Origin: Aegilops tauschii subsp. strangulata
Taxonomy: Eukaryota > Streptophyta > Magnoliopsida > Poales > Poaceae
Length of the DNA stretch: 64,000 nucleotides
Assembly (NCBI RefSeq): GCF_002575655.3
Contig: NC_053035.3
Location: 89,987,322-90,051,321, forward strand
Direction of reading: 5' to 3'
Shown: piece after piece, positions 46,850 through 56,508 of the stretch
Layout: every line of letters starts with the position of its first letter
How positions within the stretch are numbered: position 1 is the stretch's first letter
Translations under genes and position numbers: made by a program
Notes under the pieces: generated by a model
The model's database searches: none
Told to the model about the DNA's origin: nothing
What the model saw: the letters and a program-made list of their open reading frames with translations, nothing else

Positions 46850-48555
46850 TGAAGGAAATATGCCCTAGAGGCAATAATAAAGTTATTATTTATTTCCTTA
46901 TTTCATGATAAATGTTTATTATTCATGCTAGAATTGTATTAACTGGAAACATAATACATGTGTGAATACATAGACAAACAGAGTGTCACTAGTATGCCTC
47001 TACTTGACTAGCTCGTTGATCAAAGATGGTCAAGTTTCGTAACCATAGACATGAGTTGTCATTTGATTAATGGGATCACATCATTAGAGAATGATGTGAT
47101 TGACTTGACCCATTTCGTTAGCTTAGCATTTGATCGTTTAGTATATTACTATTGCTTTCTTCATGACTTATACATGTTCCTATGACTATGAGATTATGAA
47201 ACTCCTGAAAACCGGAGGAACACTTTGTGTGCTACCAAACGTCACAACGTAACTAGGTGATTATAAAGGTGCTCTACAGGTGTCTCCGATGGTACTTGTT
47301 GAGTTGGCATAGATCAAGATTAGGATTTGTCACTCCGATTGTCAGAGAGGTATCTCTGGGCCCTCTCGGTAATGCACATCACTATAAGCCTTGCAAGCAA
47401 TGTGACTAATGAGTTAGTTGCGAGACGATGCATTACGGAACGAGTAAAGAGACTTGCCGGTAACGAGATTGAACTAGGTATTCAGATACCGACGATCGAA
47501 TCTCGGGCAAGTAACATGCCGATGACAAAGGGAACAACGTATGTTGTTATGCGGTTTGACCGATAAAGATCTTCGTAGAATATGTAGGAGCCAATATGTG
47601 CATCCAGGTTCCGCTATTGGTTATTGACCGGAGATGTGTCTCGGTCAAGTCTACATAGTTCTCGAACCCGCAGGGTCCGCACGCTTAACGTTCGGTGACG
47701 ATTTGTATTATGAGTTTATGTGTTTTGATGTACCGAAGGTAGTTCGGAGTCCCGGATGAGATTGGGGACATGACGAGGAGTCTCGAAATGGTCGAGATGT
47801 AAAGATCAATATATTTGACGACTATATTCGGACATCGGAAAGGTTCCGAGTGATTCGGGTATTTTTCGGAGTACCGGAGAGTTACGGGAATTCATATTGG
47901 GCCTTAATGGGCCATACGGGAAAGGAGAGAAAGGCCTCACAGGGTGGCCGCACCTCTCCCCATGGACTTGTCCGAATTGGACTAGGGAGGGGGGCGCCCC
48001 CTTCCTTCCTTCTCCTTCTCCCTTCCCTTTTTCCTATTCCATGTGGGAGGTGGAATCCTACTAGGACTCCACACTTGGGCACGCCCTATGAGGGCCAGCC
48101 TCCTCCTCCCTCCATCCTTTATATACGTGGCCAGGGGGCACCCCATAGACACACAAGTTGATCAGTTGATCTTTTAGCCATGTGCGGTGCCCCCCTCCAC
48201 CACAATCCACCTCGGTCATATCGTAGCGGTGCTTAGGCGAAGCCCTGCGTCGGTAGCATCATCATCACCGTCATCACGTCCTCGTGCTGACGAAACTCTC
48301 CCTCGAAGCTCTGCTGGATCGGAGATCGTGGGACGTCACCGAGTTGAACGTGTGCTGAACTCGGAGGTGCCGTGCGTTCGGTACTTGGATCGGTCAGGTC
48401 GTGATGACGTACGACTACATCAACCGCGTTCTCATAACGCTTCCGCTTACGGTCTACGAGGTTACATGGACAACACTCTCCCCTCTCGTTGCTATGCATC
48501 ACCATGATCTTGCGTGTGCGTAGGATTTTTTTTGAAATTACTACGGTCCCCAACA
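46850..48555 (+). repeat. Copia 3' LTR
   Basis: 1706 bp, otherwise nearly the same as the 5' LTR. Confidence 0.95.
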
Positions 48556-48701
48556 AGATTTGGTGGAATTGTTCGTTGTATTGCTTGAGCCTCGTGGGCA
48601 TATATATAGGAGTACATGATCTACTTGGAGTACAAGGCAAGCCAGAATATTTCCTAGTCTAACCTATGTTTCCTAATACAATCACGTTACTCAACAGTTT
48701 A

Positions 48702-50020
48702 CCTTGTGTGCCAACATGCTATTAAAGTGGTTGTGATGTGGTATGATAGGGTGGTATCCTCCTTTGAACGATTTGAGTGGCTTGACTTGGCACATGTTCA
48801 CGCATGTAGTTGAAACAAAATCAACATAGCCTCCACGATATTTATGTTCATGGTGAATTATATCCTACTCATGCTTGCACTAAGTGTTGATTAATTTTAA
48901 TGCATGTTCATGACTGTTGTCGCTCTCTAGTTGGTCGCTTCCCAGTCTCTTTCTAGCCTTCACTTGTCTAAGCGGGAATACTGCTTGTGCATACACTTCC
49001 ATAAACCCCAAAGTTATGCCATATGAGTCCACCATACCTTCCTATATGCGGTATCTACCTGCCGTTCCAAGTAAATTTGTATGTGCCATCTAAACCTTCA
49101 AATGAAATTCTGTTTTGTATGCTCGAATAGCTCATGTATCAACTAGGGCTGTTTGTATCTTCCATGCTAGGTGGGTTATTCTCACGAGGAGTGGACTCCG
49201 CTCCTCATTCACGAGAAAATGGCCGGTAACCGGGATGCCCAGTCCCATGCTCAAATCAAAATAATTGCAAACAAAACTCCCCCAGGACTGTTGTTAGTTG
49301 GAGGCACCCGTTGTTTCGGGCAAGCCATGGATTGATGCTTGTTGGTGGTGGGGGAGTATAAACATTACCATTCTATTTGGGAACCGCCTATAATGTGTGT
49401 AGCATGGAAGATATCGAGATCTCTTGGTTGTTATGTTGACAATGAAAGTATGCTGCTCAAAATATTATTTATTTCTATTTCAAAATCGAGCTTTGGCACC
49501 TCTACAAATCCCTGCTTCCCTCTGCAAAGGGCCTATCTATTTACTTTTATGTTGAGTCATCATCCTCTTATCAAAAAGCACCAGTTGGAGAGCACCGCTG
49601 TCATTTGCATGCATTACTATTAGTTTACATTGAGTATGACTGGATCTCTTTTACCATGAATTATAATGTTTAGTCAGTCCTTGATCTTCAGAGGTGCTCT
49701 GCATTTATGTTTTGCGGTCTCAGAAAGGGCTAGCGAGATACCATCTTGTTATATCATATTATGATTGTTTTGAGAAAGTGTTGTCATCCGAGATTTATTA
49801 TTATTACTCGCTAGTTGATTATGCCATTGATATGAGTAAACATGAGACCTAAGTGTTATTGTGAATATGGTTAGTTCATAATCTTTGCTGAAAACTTGAA
49901 TGCTGGCTTTACATATTTACAACAACAAGAGCATACCGAGTTTGTAAAAGTTTTTCTTTATCACTTTCAGTTTGTCAACTGAATTGCTTGAGGACAAGCA
50001 AATGTTAAGCTTGGGGGAGT
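48702..50020. other. Athila 3' internal non-coding region, second part
   Basis: No conserved frame was seen. It ends in the polypurine tract gttaagcttgggggagt directly before the 3' LTR. Confidence 0.7.
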
Positions 50021-51406
50021 TGATACGTCTCCATCGTATCTACTTTTCCAAACACTTTTGCCCTTGTTTTGGACTCTAACTTGCATGATTTGAATGGAAC
50101 TAACCCGGATTGACGCTGTTTTCAGCAGAATTGCCATGGTGTTATTTTTGTGCAGAAATAAAAGTTCTCGGAATGACCTGAAACTTCACGAAGAATATTT
50201 TTGGAATTAATAAAAAATACTGGCGAAAGAATCAACAACAGGGGGCCCACACCCTGTCCACGAGTGTGGAGGGCGCGCCCCCTCCCTCGTGGGCCCCTTG
50301 AGGCTCCACCGACGTCAACTCCAACTCTATATATTCACGTTCAGGGAGAAAAAACCAGAGAGAAGGATTCATCGCGTTTTACGATATGGAGCCGCCGCCA
50401 AGCCCTAATCTCTCCCGGGAGGGCTGATCTGGAGTCCGTTCGGGGCTCCGGAGAGGGGAATCCGTCGTCCTCGTCATCATCAACCATCCTCCATCGCCAA
50501 TTTCATGATGCTCACCGCCGTGCGTGAGTAATTCCATCGTAGGCTTGCTGGACGGTGATGGGTTGGATGAGATTTATCATATAATCGAGTTAGTTTTGTT
50601 AGGGTTTGGTCCCTAGTATCCATTATGTTCTGAGATTGATGTTTCTATGACTTTGCTATGCTTAATGCTTGTCACTAGGGCCCGAGTGCCATGATTTCAG
50701 ATCTGAACCTATTATGTTTTCATGAATATATGTGAGTTCTTGATCCTATCTTGCAAGTCAATAGTCACCTACTATGTGTTATGATCCGGTAACCCCGAAG
50801 TGACAATAATCGGGACCACTCCCGGTGATGACCGTAGTTTGAGGAGTTCATGTATTCACTAAGTGTTAATGCTTTGGTCCGGTACTCTATTAAAAGGAGG
50901 CCTTAATATCCCTTAGTTTCCACTAGGACCCCGCTGCCACGGGAGGGTAGGACAAAAGATGTCATGCAAGTTCTTTTCCATAAGCACATATGACTATATT
51001 CGGAATACGTGCCTACATTACATTAATGAACTAGAGCTAGTTCTGTGTCACCCTATGTTATAACTATTGCATGAGGAATCGCATCCGACATAATTATCCA
51101 TCATTGATCCAATGCCTACGAGCTTTTTCACATAATGATCTTTGCTTAGTTACTTTACCGTTGCCACTGTTACAATTACTACAAAACTGCTACTGTTACT
51201 TTTGCCACCATTACCGTTACTTCCATACTACTTTGCTACTAAATACTTTGCTGCAGATATTAAGTCTTCCAGGTGTGGTTGAATTGACAACTCAACTGCT
51301 AATACTTGAGAATATTCTTTGGCTCCCCTTGTGTCGAATCAATAAATTTGGGTTGAATACTCTACCCTCGAAAACTGTTGCGATCCCCTATACTTGTGGG
51401 TTATCA
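50021..51406 (+). repeat. Athila element 3' LTR
   Basis: 1386 bp, close match to 33264-34647, followed by the target duplication gtagc. Confidence 0.9.
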
Positions 51407-51411
51407 GTAGC

Positions 51412-52513
51412 CGTGCGAAGAACGCCATGGTCGGTGTCGAGTCGGGGGTCGCTGGTGTCGAGGTAGTCGCCGTGGAGCCGCGGAAGAAGAGCAGCGGCGG
51501 CGGCGGCCTAAGGTGGCGGCGGCGGTGCTCGAAGTAGGCGATAATGAACCCGACAGCGTGACGAAGACCGGCGCGGATGGTGACGTTCCCACACCAAGGG
51601 AGGCGGCGTGGCGCATATCACGTGGAAGTCAACGCGCGTGGACGGCGATGGACCGCGTGCCGCAGCCTTACGACCCGAAGGGGCGACGCAACAGTGGCGG
51701 GCTGGTCGGGGCGACGGCGGGGAAGACCTCAGGGCGGTTGCAGGGACTGTGTGCCACACTCGCTACGGCCCGACGGGGCGACGCAACGGCAATGTGAGGG
51801 TCGGTGCAGCCTCGGAGGCGGCCTGGAGCGGACGACCTCGATGCGGCGGTTGACCGCGGGCCGCGGCACTACGGCCCAAAGGGGCGACGCAGCGGCAGCG
51901 CGCGATGTGGTGCAACCACGGGAACAGCCTCAGGGCGGCGGTAGGGACCACGTGCCGCGATGCTACGGCCCGAAGGGGCGACGCAGTGGCGGCGCAGATC
52001 AGTGGCCACGGGGAGAACCATAGGGCGGCGGCGCTGCGGCCCGATGGGGTGACGCAGCGGCATCCCATTGCTCGATCGGTGGAGGGGCGCGCTGAACTCG
52101 GGGACAGGGTGGTGACGGCTGGCGTAGGTCGACGAGCGGACGACGGCCGTGAGGGGCCGCCTGTCGCATGAGGCCGCCGTGTCAGTGAAGAGGCCGGCCG
52201 GTCGCGCCGGTGTCGGAGTAGAGGCGCACGGTTGTCGACGGCGGCGGCGGGCGTTGCAAACCGGTCAAGCATAGATCGTAAAACCAAAAAGAAAAACGCC
52301 GATCAAAACGACCGGTGAGAGAGCGAAAAAAACAGAGCAAGGGCTCGGGAGAAAGACTCTCTAGGGCAGCCGGTCAACACGACCGACGGACGAATCCTAT
52401 GTACGGCGGCGCGGCCCCCGGCGGCGGTCATGGAGGCTGATCGCCTCGGGGGCGGCGCGCGGGTGCGGAAGCGGCAACGACGGCTAGGGTTTAGAACCCG
52501 GAAACTGATACCA
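51412..52513 (-). repeat. GC-rich tandem-repeat interior of the TRIM element
   Basis: The words 'ctacggcccgaaggggcgacgca', 'agggcggcggtagggac' and 'gtgccgc' recur at irregular spacings of about 60-110 bp from 51660 to 52060. Frames are open in many phases without conserved protein, so the ORFs here are composition artefacts. The primer site abuts 52513. Confidence 0.6.
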
Positions 52514-52670
52514 TGTTAGAAAGGAGAGAGGGATATTGGTGGAATCGTTGTAGTATTGCTTGAGCCTCATGGGCATATATATAAGAGTACATGGTCAACT
52601 TGGAGTACAAGACAAGCCGGAACATATCCTAGTCTATCTCGTATTTCCTAACTAAACATAATACTCAACA
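52514..52670 (-). repeat. TRIM 5' LTR (minus orientation)
   Basis: 157 bp, two differences from the partner at 32890-33046. Its end abuts the minus-strand primer site TGGTATCAG. Confidence 0.9.
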
Positions 52671-52815
52671 CTAGGGACATGTTGTTGTCTATGTATCCAC
52701 ACATATATTTGAGTTTCCGGTCAATACAATTGTAGCATGGATAATAAACGATTATCATGAACAAGGAAATATAATAATAACCACTTTATTATTGCCTCTA
52801 GGGCATATTTCCAAC

Positions 52816-53238
52816 AGTCTCCCACTTGCACTAAAGTCAATAATCTAGTATTACATGGTAATGAATCTAACACCCATAGAGTTCTGGTGTTGATCATGTT
52901 TTTTCCGTGGAAGAGGTTTAGTCAACAGATCTGCAACATTCAGATTCATATGTACTTTGCAAATGTTTATGTCCTCCTCCTTGACTGCATCGTAGATGGA
53001 GTTGAAGCATCGCTTTATCTGGTCCTCTTGTGAAATCTTGGTTCCTTGGCTAGAGCAATGGCACCAGTGTTGTCACATAATAGAGTCATTGGGTCTAGTA
53101 CATTGGGTACAACTCCAAGATCTATCATACTTCATCCAGACACCTTCCTTTGCTGCCTCCGAGGCAGCTATGTACTCTGCTTCGCATGTAGAATCAACTA
53201 CCACGCTTTGCTTGGAACTGCATCAGCTTACCGCTCCC
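52816..53238 (-). pseudogene. End of Angela pol (RNase H) plus polypurine tract
   Basis: On the minus strand the text reads VVDSTCEAEYIAASEAAKEG and then WMK, followed by CDNTGAIALAKEPRFHK-type sequence with small lesions, NVADLLTKPLP-like text and the polypurine tract gcaagtgggagac, leading into the Angela LTR at 52815. This is the last quarter of a copia RNase H. The rest of pol is cut off at 53238 by another element. Confidence 0.8.
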
Positions 53239-53370
53239 TGATGTCTACTACGCAACTTTATTCTTGTAGACACATGTTGGGCCTCCAAGTGCAGAGTTTT
53301 GTAGGACGTAGCAATTTTCCCTCAAGTGGATGACCTAAGGTTTATCAATCCGTGAGAGGTGTAGGATGAA
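53239..53370 (+). mobile_element. Fragment of another gypsy-type LTR
   Basis: Starts tgatgtctactacgcaac and continues ttgggcctccaagtgcagag..., a very common Triticeae LTR beginning. Only 132 bp are present before the CACTA end at 53371. The rest is presumably to the right of that element, outside the window. Confidence 0.65.
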
Positions 53371-53379
53371 CACTACTGG

Positions 53380-53710
53380 AATCAGGATCTTTGCCGTCAG
53401 CCATGTCTTTGTCGTCCGCTAGCTGACGGCAAAGACCTTCTTTGCCGTCAGCTCAATAGAAGCTGACGGCAAAGACTTGGCTGATGACAAAGACCGTATT
53501 TGCCGTCAGCCAAGTCTTTGCCGTCCTCCAGCGGATGGCATATAGTCTTTGCCGTCCGCTAGCGGACCGCAAAGAATGAGGGTGGCCCACTACCGACAAC
53601 CACCTAATGGACACTCTCTTTGCCGTCTGCTAGCAGACGGCAAAGAAAGTGGCCAAGCTAACACCCGTTAGCTAGGATCTTTGCCGTCTGCTGGCGGACG
53701 GCAAAGAACC
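53380..53710. repeat. TTTGCCGTC/GACGGCAAA subterminal array
   Basis: Direct and inverted copies alternate, several as short hairpins (tttgccgtccgctagctgacggcaaag; tttgccgtctgctagcagacggcaaag across 53620-53646). Confidence 0.9.
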
Positions 53711-53739
53711 GTGCCCTAACTAAAATCCATATCGACGCC

Positions 53740-54335
53740 CACCCGCGCCCCACATCTGTCCCCCCTCTCTCTCCGCCTGCGCCCGAGCCGCCGCCGCCCC
53801 GCACCATCCCGCCCCCGTGCCGCTGCCGCCCCGCGCCACCCCCGTCGCCGCGCCGCCCCAGCAGCCCCGGTGACCCCCTTCCCCGCCCCGTGCCATCCCC
53901 GTCGTCGCGCCGCGCCGCCTCGTGCCCGAGCCGCCGCCGCCCCGCACCATCCCGCCCCCGTGCCGCCGCCGCCCCGCGCCACCCCTGTCGCCGCGCCGCC
54001 CCAGCAGCCCTGGTGACCCCCTTCCCCGCCCCGCGCCATCCCCGTCGTCGCGCCGCGCCGCCCCGTGCCCGAGCCGCCGCCGCCCCACGCCACCCACATT
54101 GCCGCGGCACCCCTCCTCCACCCCGGCGGCCCCGGCGCCCCTCTGCTCCACCACCGCGGCCGCCCTGCCGCTCCGGCGCTCCCTCCTCCACCAGGCGGCC
54201 CCGGCGCCCCTCTGCTCCACCACCGCGGCCTCGCCGCCGCTCCGGCGCCCCCTCCTCCACCCGGCCGCCCCGGCGCACCTCTCCTCCACCGCCGCGGCCG
54301 CCCCACCCCTCCGGCGCCCCCTCCTCCACCCGGTG
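53740..54335 (+). promoter_or_regulatory. GC-rich leader exon of the second CACTA element
   Basis: An extreme C/G tract of repeated ccgccgccccgcgcc words, including a near-duplicate of about 165 bp (53770-53930 and 53920-54085). It opens frames on both strands that are composition artefacts. It ends at a consensus-like donor near 54332. Confidence 0.45.
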
Positions 54336-55419
54336 AGACCTCTTGTATTTTTTCTGTTTTTGTTTCTGTATTTAAGTTTAGTTTAGGTTTATTTTAGGTT
54401 TGCTTTAGTTTAGGTTTACTTTAGTTTAGGTTTAGAGGATAGATAGCCAGATTTCTCAATTGATTGGCATATAATGAATTATTATTGTTATATTATTAAT
54501 AGATGATGGAACAAAAACTATTTCCCTTCAAAGTGAAAAATCTTTTAGTGAAGTAAATATTAGTGCACGAGTTCTTTTGTAAACAAAAAAATATTGGCAT
54601 GTCTTGGTAGGTACGTGGCAACCGTATCATCAGAGTTAAACTTTAGAATTAGTATTTGTGATAAATGAATTCAAATGCATTTCCAATAGAAAATGTAATA
54701 CACATATCTAGTGAACTGTAAACGAAAGTTATCCACAGACTCCTTGAAGAGGTTGTATAAAAGATTATGAAACTAATAGTGAGAAGAGCAAAAGCTTTCC
54801 TCAAATTCCTTTGCATATATTCAAATTCATCAATCAGCAACACTCGAATTAGTTTAATTTGAGAAAACAACAAGGCATGCATATTGCTTATGGAATCTGT
54901 CATAAGAGGCAAACTATACTCGTCTTTTCCTTTTCTTTTTTGCGGAAAGGCAAACTATATATTCTGATTTGCATACAAAGTAAATTGATTTTACGACACT
55001 ACACCCTAGAGCCACCTAAAATATGGTGCAACTATGATTTGTTGCCACAAGTATTCCAATGTGATCACACCAGAAGGAACTTTAGGTTTAGTTTTGGTTA
55101 AGAAGAAAGAAGAAAGATGAAAAAAAGAAGATAAAGAGGAGAAAGAAGAAGTGTATTTTCCCCCTATTTTTATATTACTATGCTCTTTTTTCAACATTTT
55201 CAGTTTTCTTTCACGTCTAAAGAAATCCCTAGTTTTGAAGGGTGCCAATTGCCATTGCCAACTAACCTACCAAATTAACAAGTGTTGTTGATGTTGTTGA
55301 GCACAAGTGCATTGCTTTTTTTTTCTCTCAGTTTTCTTTCATGTCTAGAAACTTGGCTCTACGTTTATAGATATGCTTCTAGCTAGATACTAATTGGTCT
55401 CTTCTGCTGCTTATTAGAG
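54336..55419. other. Intron-like AT-rich stretch before the B3 gene
   Basis: No conserved frame was seen. It ends with gcttattag/agATG immediately before the B3 start, so it fits an intron of about 1.08 kb spliced from the GC-rich leader. Confidence 0.5.
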
Positions 55420-56432
55420 ATGGGGGGAGGCCGTCACCGCAGGCTCCGCTCTGCCACACCGGAGTACGAGTTGGATGCTTTTGAGTTCTTCAGTATCATA
55501 CTTGGGACTTCCTCCAAGAGGCAGGTATACAAAAGGAGAGATCTCCCCTTCACCCATCTCATTATGATAACTCTGCTGTTTGCTACATCACTCCTTGTCC
55601 CAAACTGCAGAGGCTGCCTGACACTTTTATGAACATGCTGGGTGAAGTTCCACCAAATAATGTGAAGCTGCGACAGGCCGGCAGCGGGTTTCGCAGGCTG
55701 TGGGACGTGGGGTTGGTGATCAAGGAGGGCAACATGTACCTGTGTCGTGGCTGGGAGAAGTTCTACCGTGCCTACGACATGCGGCTGGGGTACTTCCTTC
55801 TCTTCAGGTACGATGACGACGCCACCATGCTCATCGTGAAGGTGTTCAATGCGACTATGTGTCGCATGCGCTACGCTGAGGACGATGATGCCAATACATT
55901 CTGCCTCTTCTTATTCCTCTACATTTGGATTTGTCTCGCATCCATTGTTAACAGTCATTAATTGTTGCATTTGGACAGGCAATGGGAGCAGTAGCAGCGA
56001 CACTGGCTACAGCCAAAGCAGCAGCGATTCTGGCTATAGCAAAAGCAACAACGATCTGGCTGTAGCAAAAGCAGCAGCGATTCGGGCTGCAGCAAAGACA
56101 GCAAGGAGGATGATCCGGACTGGAGTGGGGAAGAAGAGGAGCAGAGTGGGCATCAGGCTGAGGATGACCTAGCGATGGTGGTGGCTGACCAAGGGCAAGA
56201 GATGGTGGTGGCGCACCATGGGCAAGAGATGGTGGTGGCTGAGGATGACCTAGCGATGGTCGTGCCTGTCCTGCCTGAAGATGGCCTCGCGATGGTGGTG
56301 GTACCTGACAATGACCTCGCGCCGGTGGTGGCGCCGGCGATCCCACAGCTGGGCGACATGACCACGCCAATTGTGGTAGAAGAATACATCCCACTGCCTC
56401 CACCGCCTCGCCGCTCTAGCGCATCAGGCTGA
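55420..56432 (+). pseudogene. B3 DNA-binding-domain gene (REM-like), frameshifted
   Basis: Exon 1 is 55420-55524 (35 codons); an 86-bp GT-AG intron (55525-55610) joins in phase to exon 2. Together they read FEFFSIILGTSSKRQ-RLPDTFMNMLGEVPPNNVKL..., then LYLCRGWEKF-type strands and LGYFLLFRYDDDATMLIVKV and FNATMCRMRY, a full plant B3 fold (about 115 residues). The next junction is unclear (acceptor ggacag at 55978; no obvious donor). Exon 3 has Ser-rich repeats (SSSDTGYSQSSSDSGYSKS). In the third repeat unit (about 56051) gatctggc replaces gattctggc, a one-base loss. Past it the original frame continues as an acidic tail (KEDDPDWSGEEEEQ) and repeated LAMVV/EMVVA words to a stop at about 56430. 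B3 proteins bind DNA as transcription regulators. Confidence 0.7.
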
Positions 56433-56508
56433 GAAAGGAGAAGGAGAAGAACAATGAGAACTGAACTATGTCAGGTATGTCAGATCTCCAAAATGATCTA
56501 TATATAGT

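Larger units (their letters stand above)
40031..48555 (+). mobile_element. BARE/Angela-lineage Ty1/copia retrotransposon, degenerate
   Basis: LTRs are 40031-41754 and 46850-48555 (tgaaggaaatatgccctagagg...tccccaaca), with the target duplication agatt (40026-40030, 48556-48560). A Met-tRNA primer site follows the 5' LTR (41756) and caagtgggagac precedes the 3' LTR. The order gag, protease, integrase, RT, RNase H is the copia order. All domains are broken by stops, frameshifts and active-site changes. The 5' LTR carries about 19 bp (around 41245-41263, agggagtccta...) that the 3' LTR lacks. Confidence 0.95.
40009..48696 (-). mobile_element. Solo LTR of the same TRIM family, split by a copia element
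   Basis: 40009-40030 plus 48561-48696 reconstruct one 158-bp-class LTR (tgttagaagggagagag...gttactcaaca) clearly related to, but more diverged from, the TRIM LTRs at 32890 and 52514. It is flanked by the 5-bp duplication gttta (40004-40008 and 48697-48701). No second LTR or interior exists, so it is a solo LTR from recombination. It lies in the same orientation as the larger TRIM copy that contains it. Confidence 0.9.
33264..51406 (+). mobile_element. Athila-type Ty3/gypsy retrotransposon lacking RT and integrase
   Basis: LTRs of 1384 and 1386 bp (33264-34647, 50021-51406; tgatacgtctccatcg...tgtgggttatca) are flanked by the 5-bp duplication gtagc (33259-33263, 51407-51411). The primer site tggcgccattgccgggga (34659-34676) matches the tRNA-Asp-type site typical of Athila elements. 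The polypurine tract is gcttgggggagt, just before 50021. The interior codes gag, an aspartic protease and, after a gap with no RT, RNase H or integrase, an env-like ORF. Such Athila derivatives (Sabrina/WHAM-like) are abundant in Triticeae. It is interrupted at 40009-48696. Confidence 0.9.
32890..52670 (-). mobile_element. Small LTR retrotransposon (TRIM-sized), split by an Athila insertion
   Basis: Two 157-bp LTRs (32890-33046 and 52514-52670; tgttagaaag...actcaaca) differ at only two positions by eye. Flanking 5-bp duplications are ctagg (32885-32889 and 52671-52675). Direction is set by a primer site next to 52513 (minus strand TGGTATCAGTTTCC, initiator Met-tRNA type) and a polypurine tract next to 33047 (minus strand CTGCAGGGGGA). 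Without the insertion at 33264-51406 the internal region is only about 1.3 kb. It is GC-rich and contains no gag, protease, RT or integrase signature, so it depends on other elements for mobility. Confidence 0.9.
31224..52815 (-). mobile_element. Angela-type copia LTR (minus strand), split by nested insertions
   Basis: On the minus strand the LTR starts TGTTGGAAATATGCCCTAGAGG at 52815 and ends ...TTCCCCAACA at 31224. Its two halves, 52815-52671 and 32889-31224, total about 1.8 kb, the usual Angela LTR length. Immediately outside, at 52816, the minus strand reads ...GTGCAAGTGGGAGAC, the Angela polypurine tract, so this is a 3' LTR still joined to the end of its pol region. The matching 5' LTR is not in the window. 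Everything between 32890 and 52670 was inserted later. Confidence 0.9.
53371..56508 (+). mobile_element. Left part of a second CACTA element (TTTGCCGTC family)
   Basis: Starts exactly with cactactggaatcagg at 53371, a CACTA terminus. 53380-53710 holds about eight ctttgccgtc and four gacggcaaag copies, the subterminal array of a well-known Triticeae CACTA group. A GC-rich leader (53740-54335) ends at a donor-like acccg/GTGAGA, then come about 1.08 kb of intron-like DNA and a B3-domain gene. No transposase was seen and no right end is in the window, because a gypsy element starts at 56509. Whether everything to 56508 belongs to this element is inferred from the leader-intron-gene order. Confidence 0.65.

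Noticed and set aside
41245..48070. CRISPR-like or phage-like regular repeats
   Set aside because: The regular repetition is explained by the two LTRs of the copia element and by a nuclear plant genome context.
51577..52287. Several 80-174-codon frames on both strands
   Set aside because: Inside the GC-rich repeat interior of the TRIM element; all phases open, no domain.
53658..54329. Long Gly/Arg-rich minus-strand frame (223 codons) and its Pro/Ala-rich plus-strand partners
   Set aside because: Open on both strands in several phases because the DNA is almost pure G/C; no conserved motif, and it coincides with the CACTA leader.
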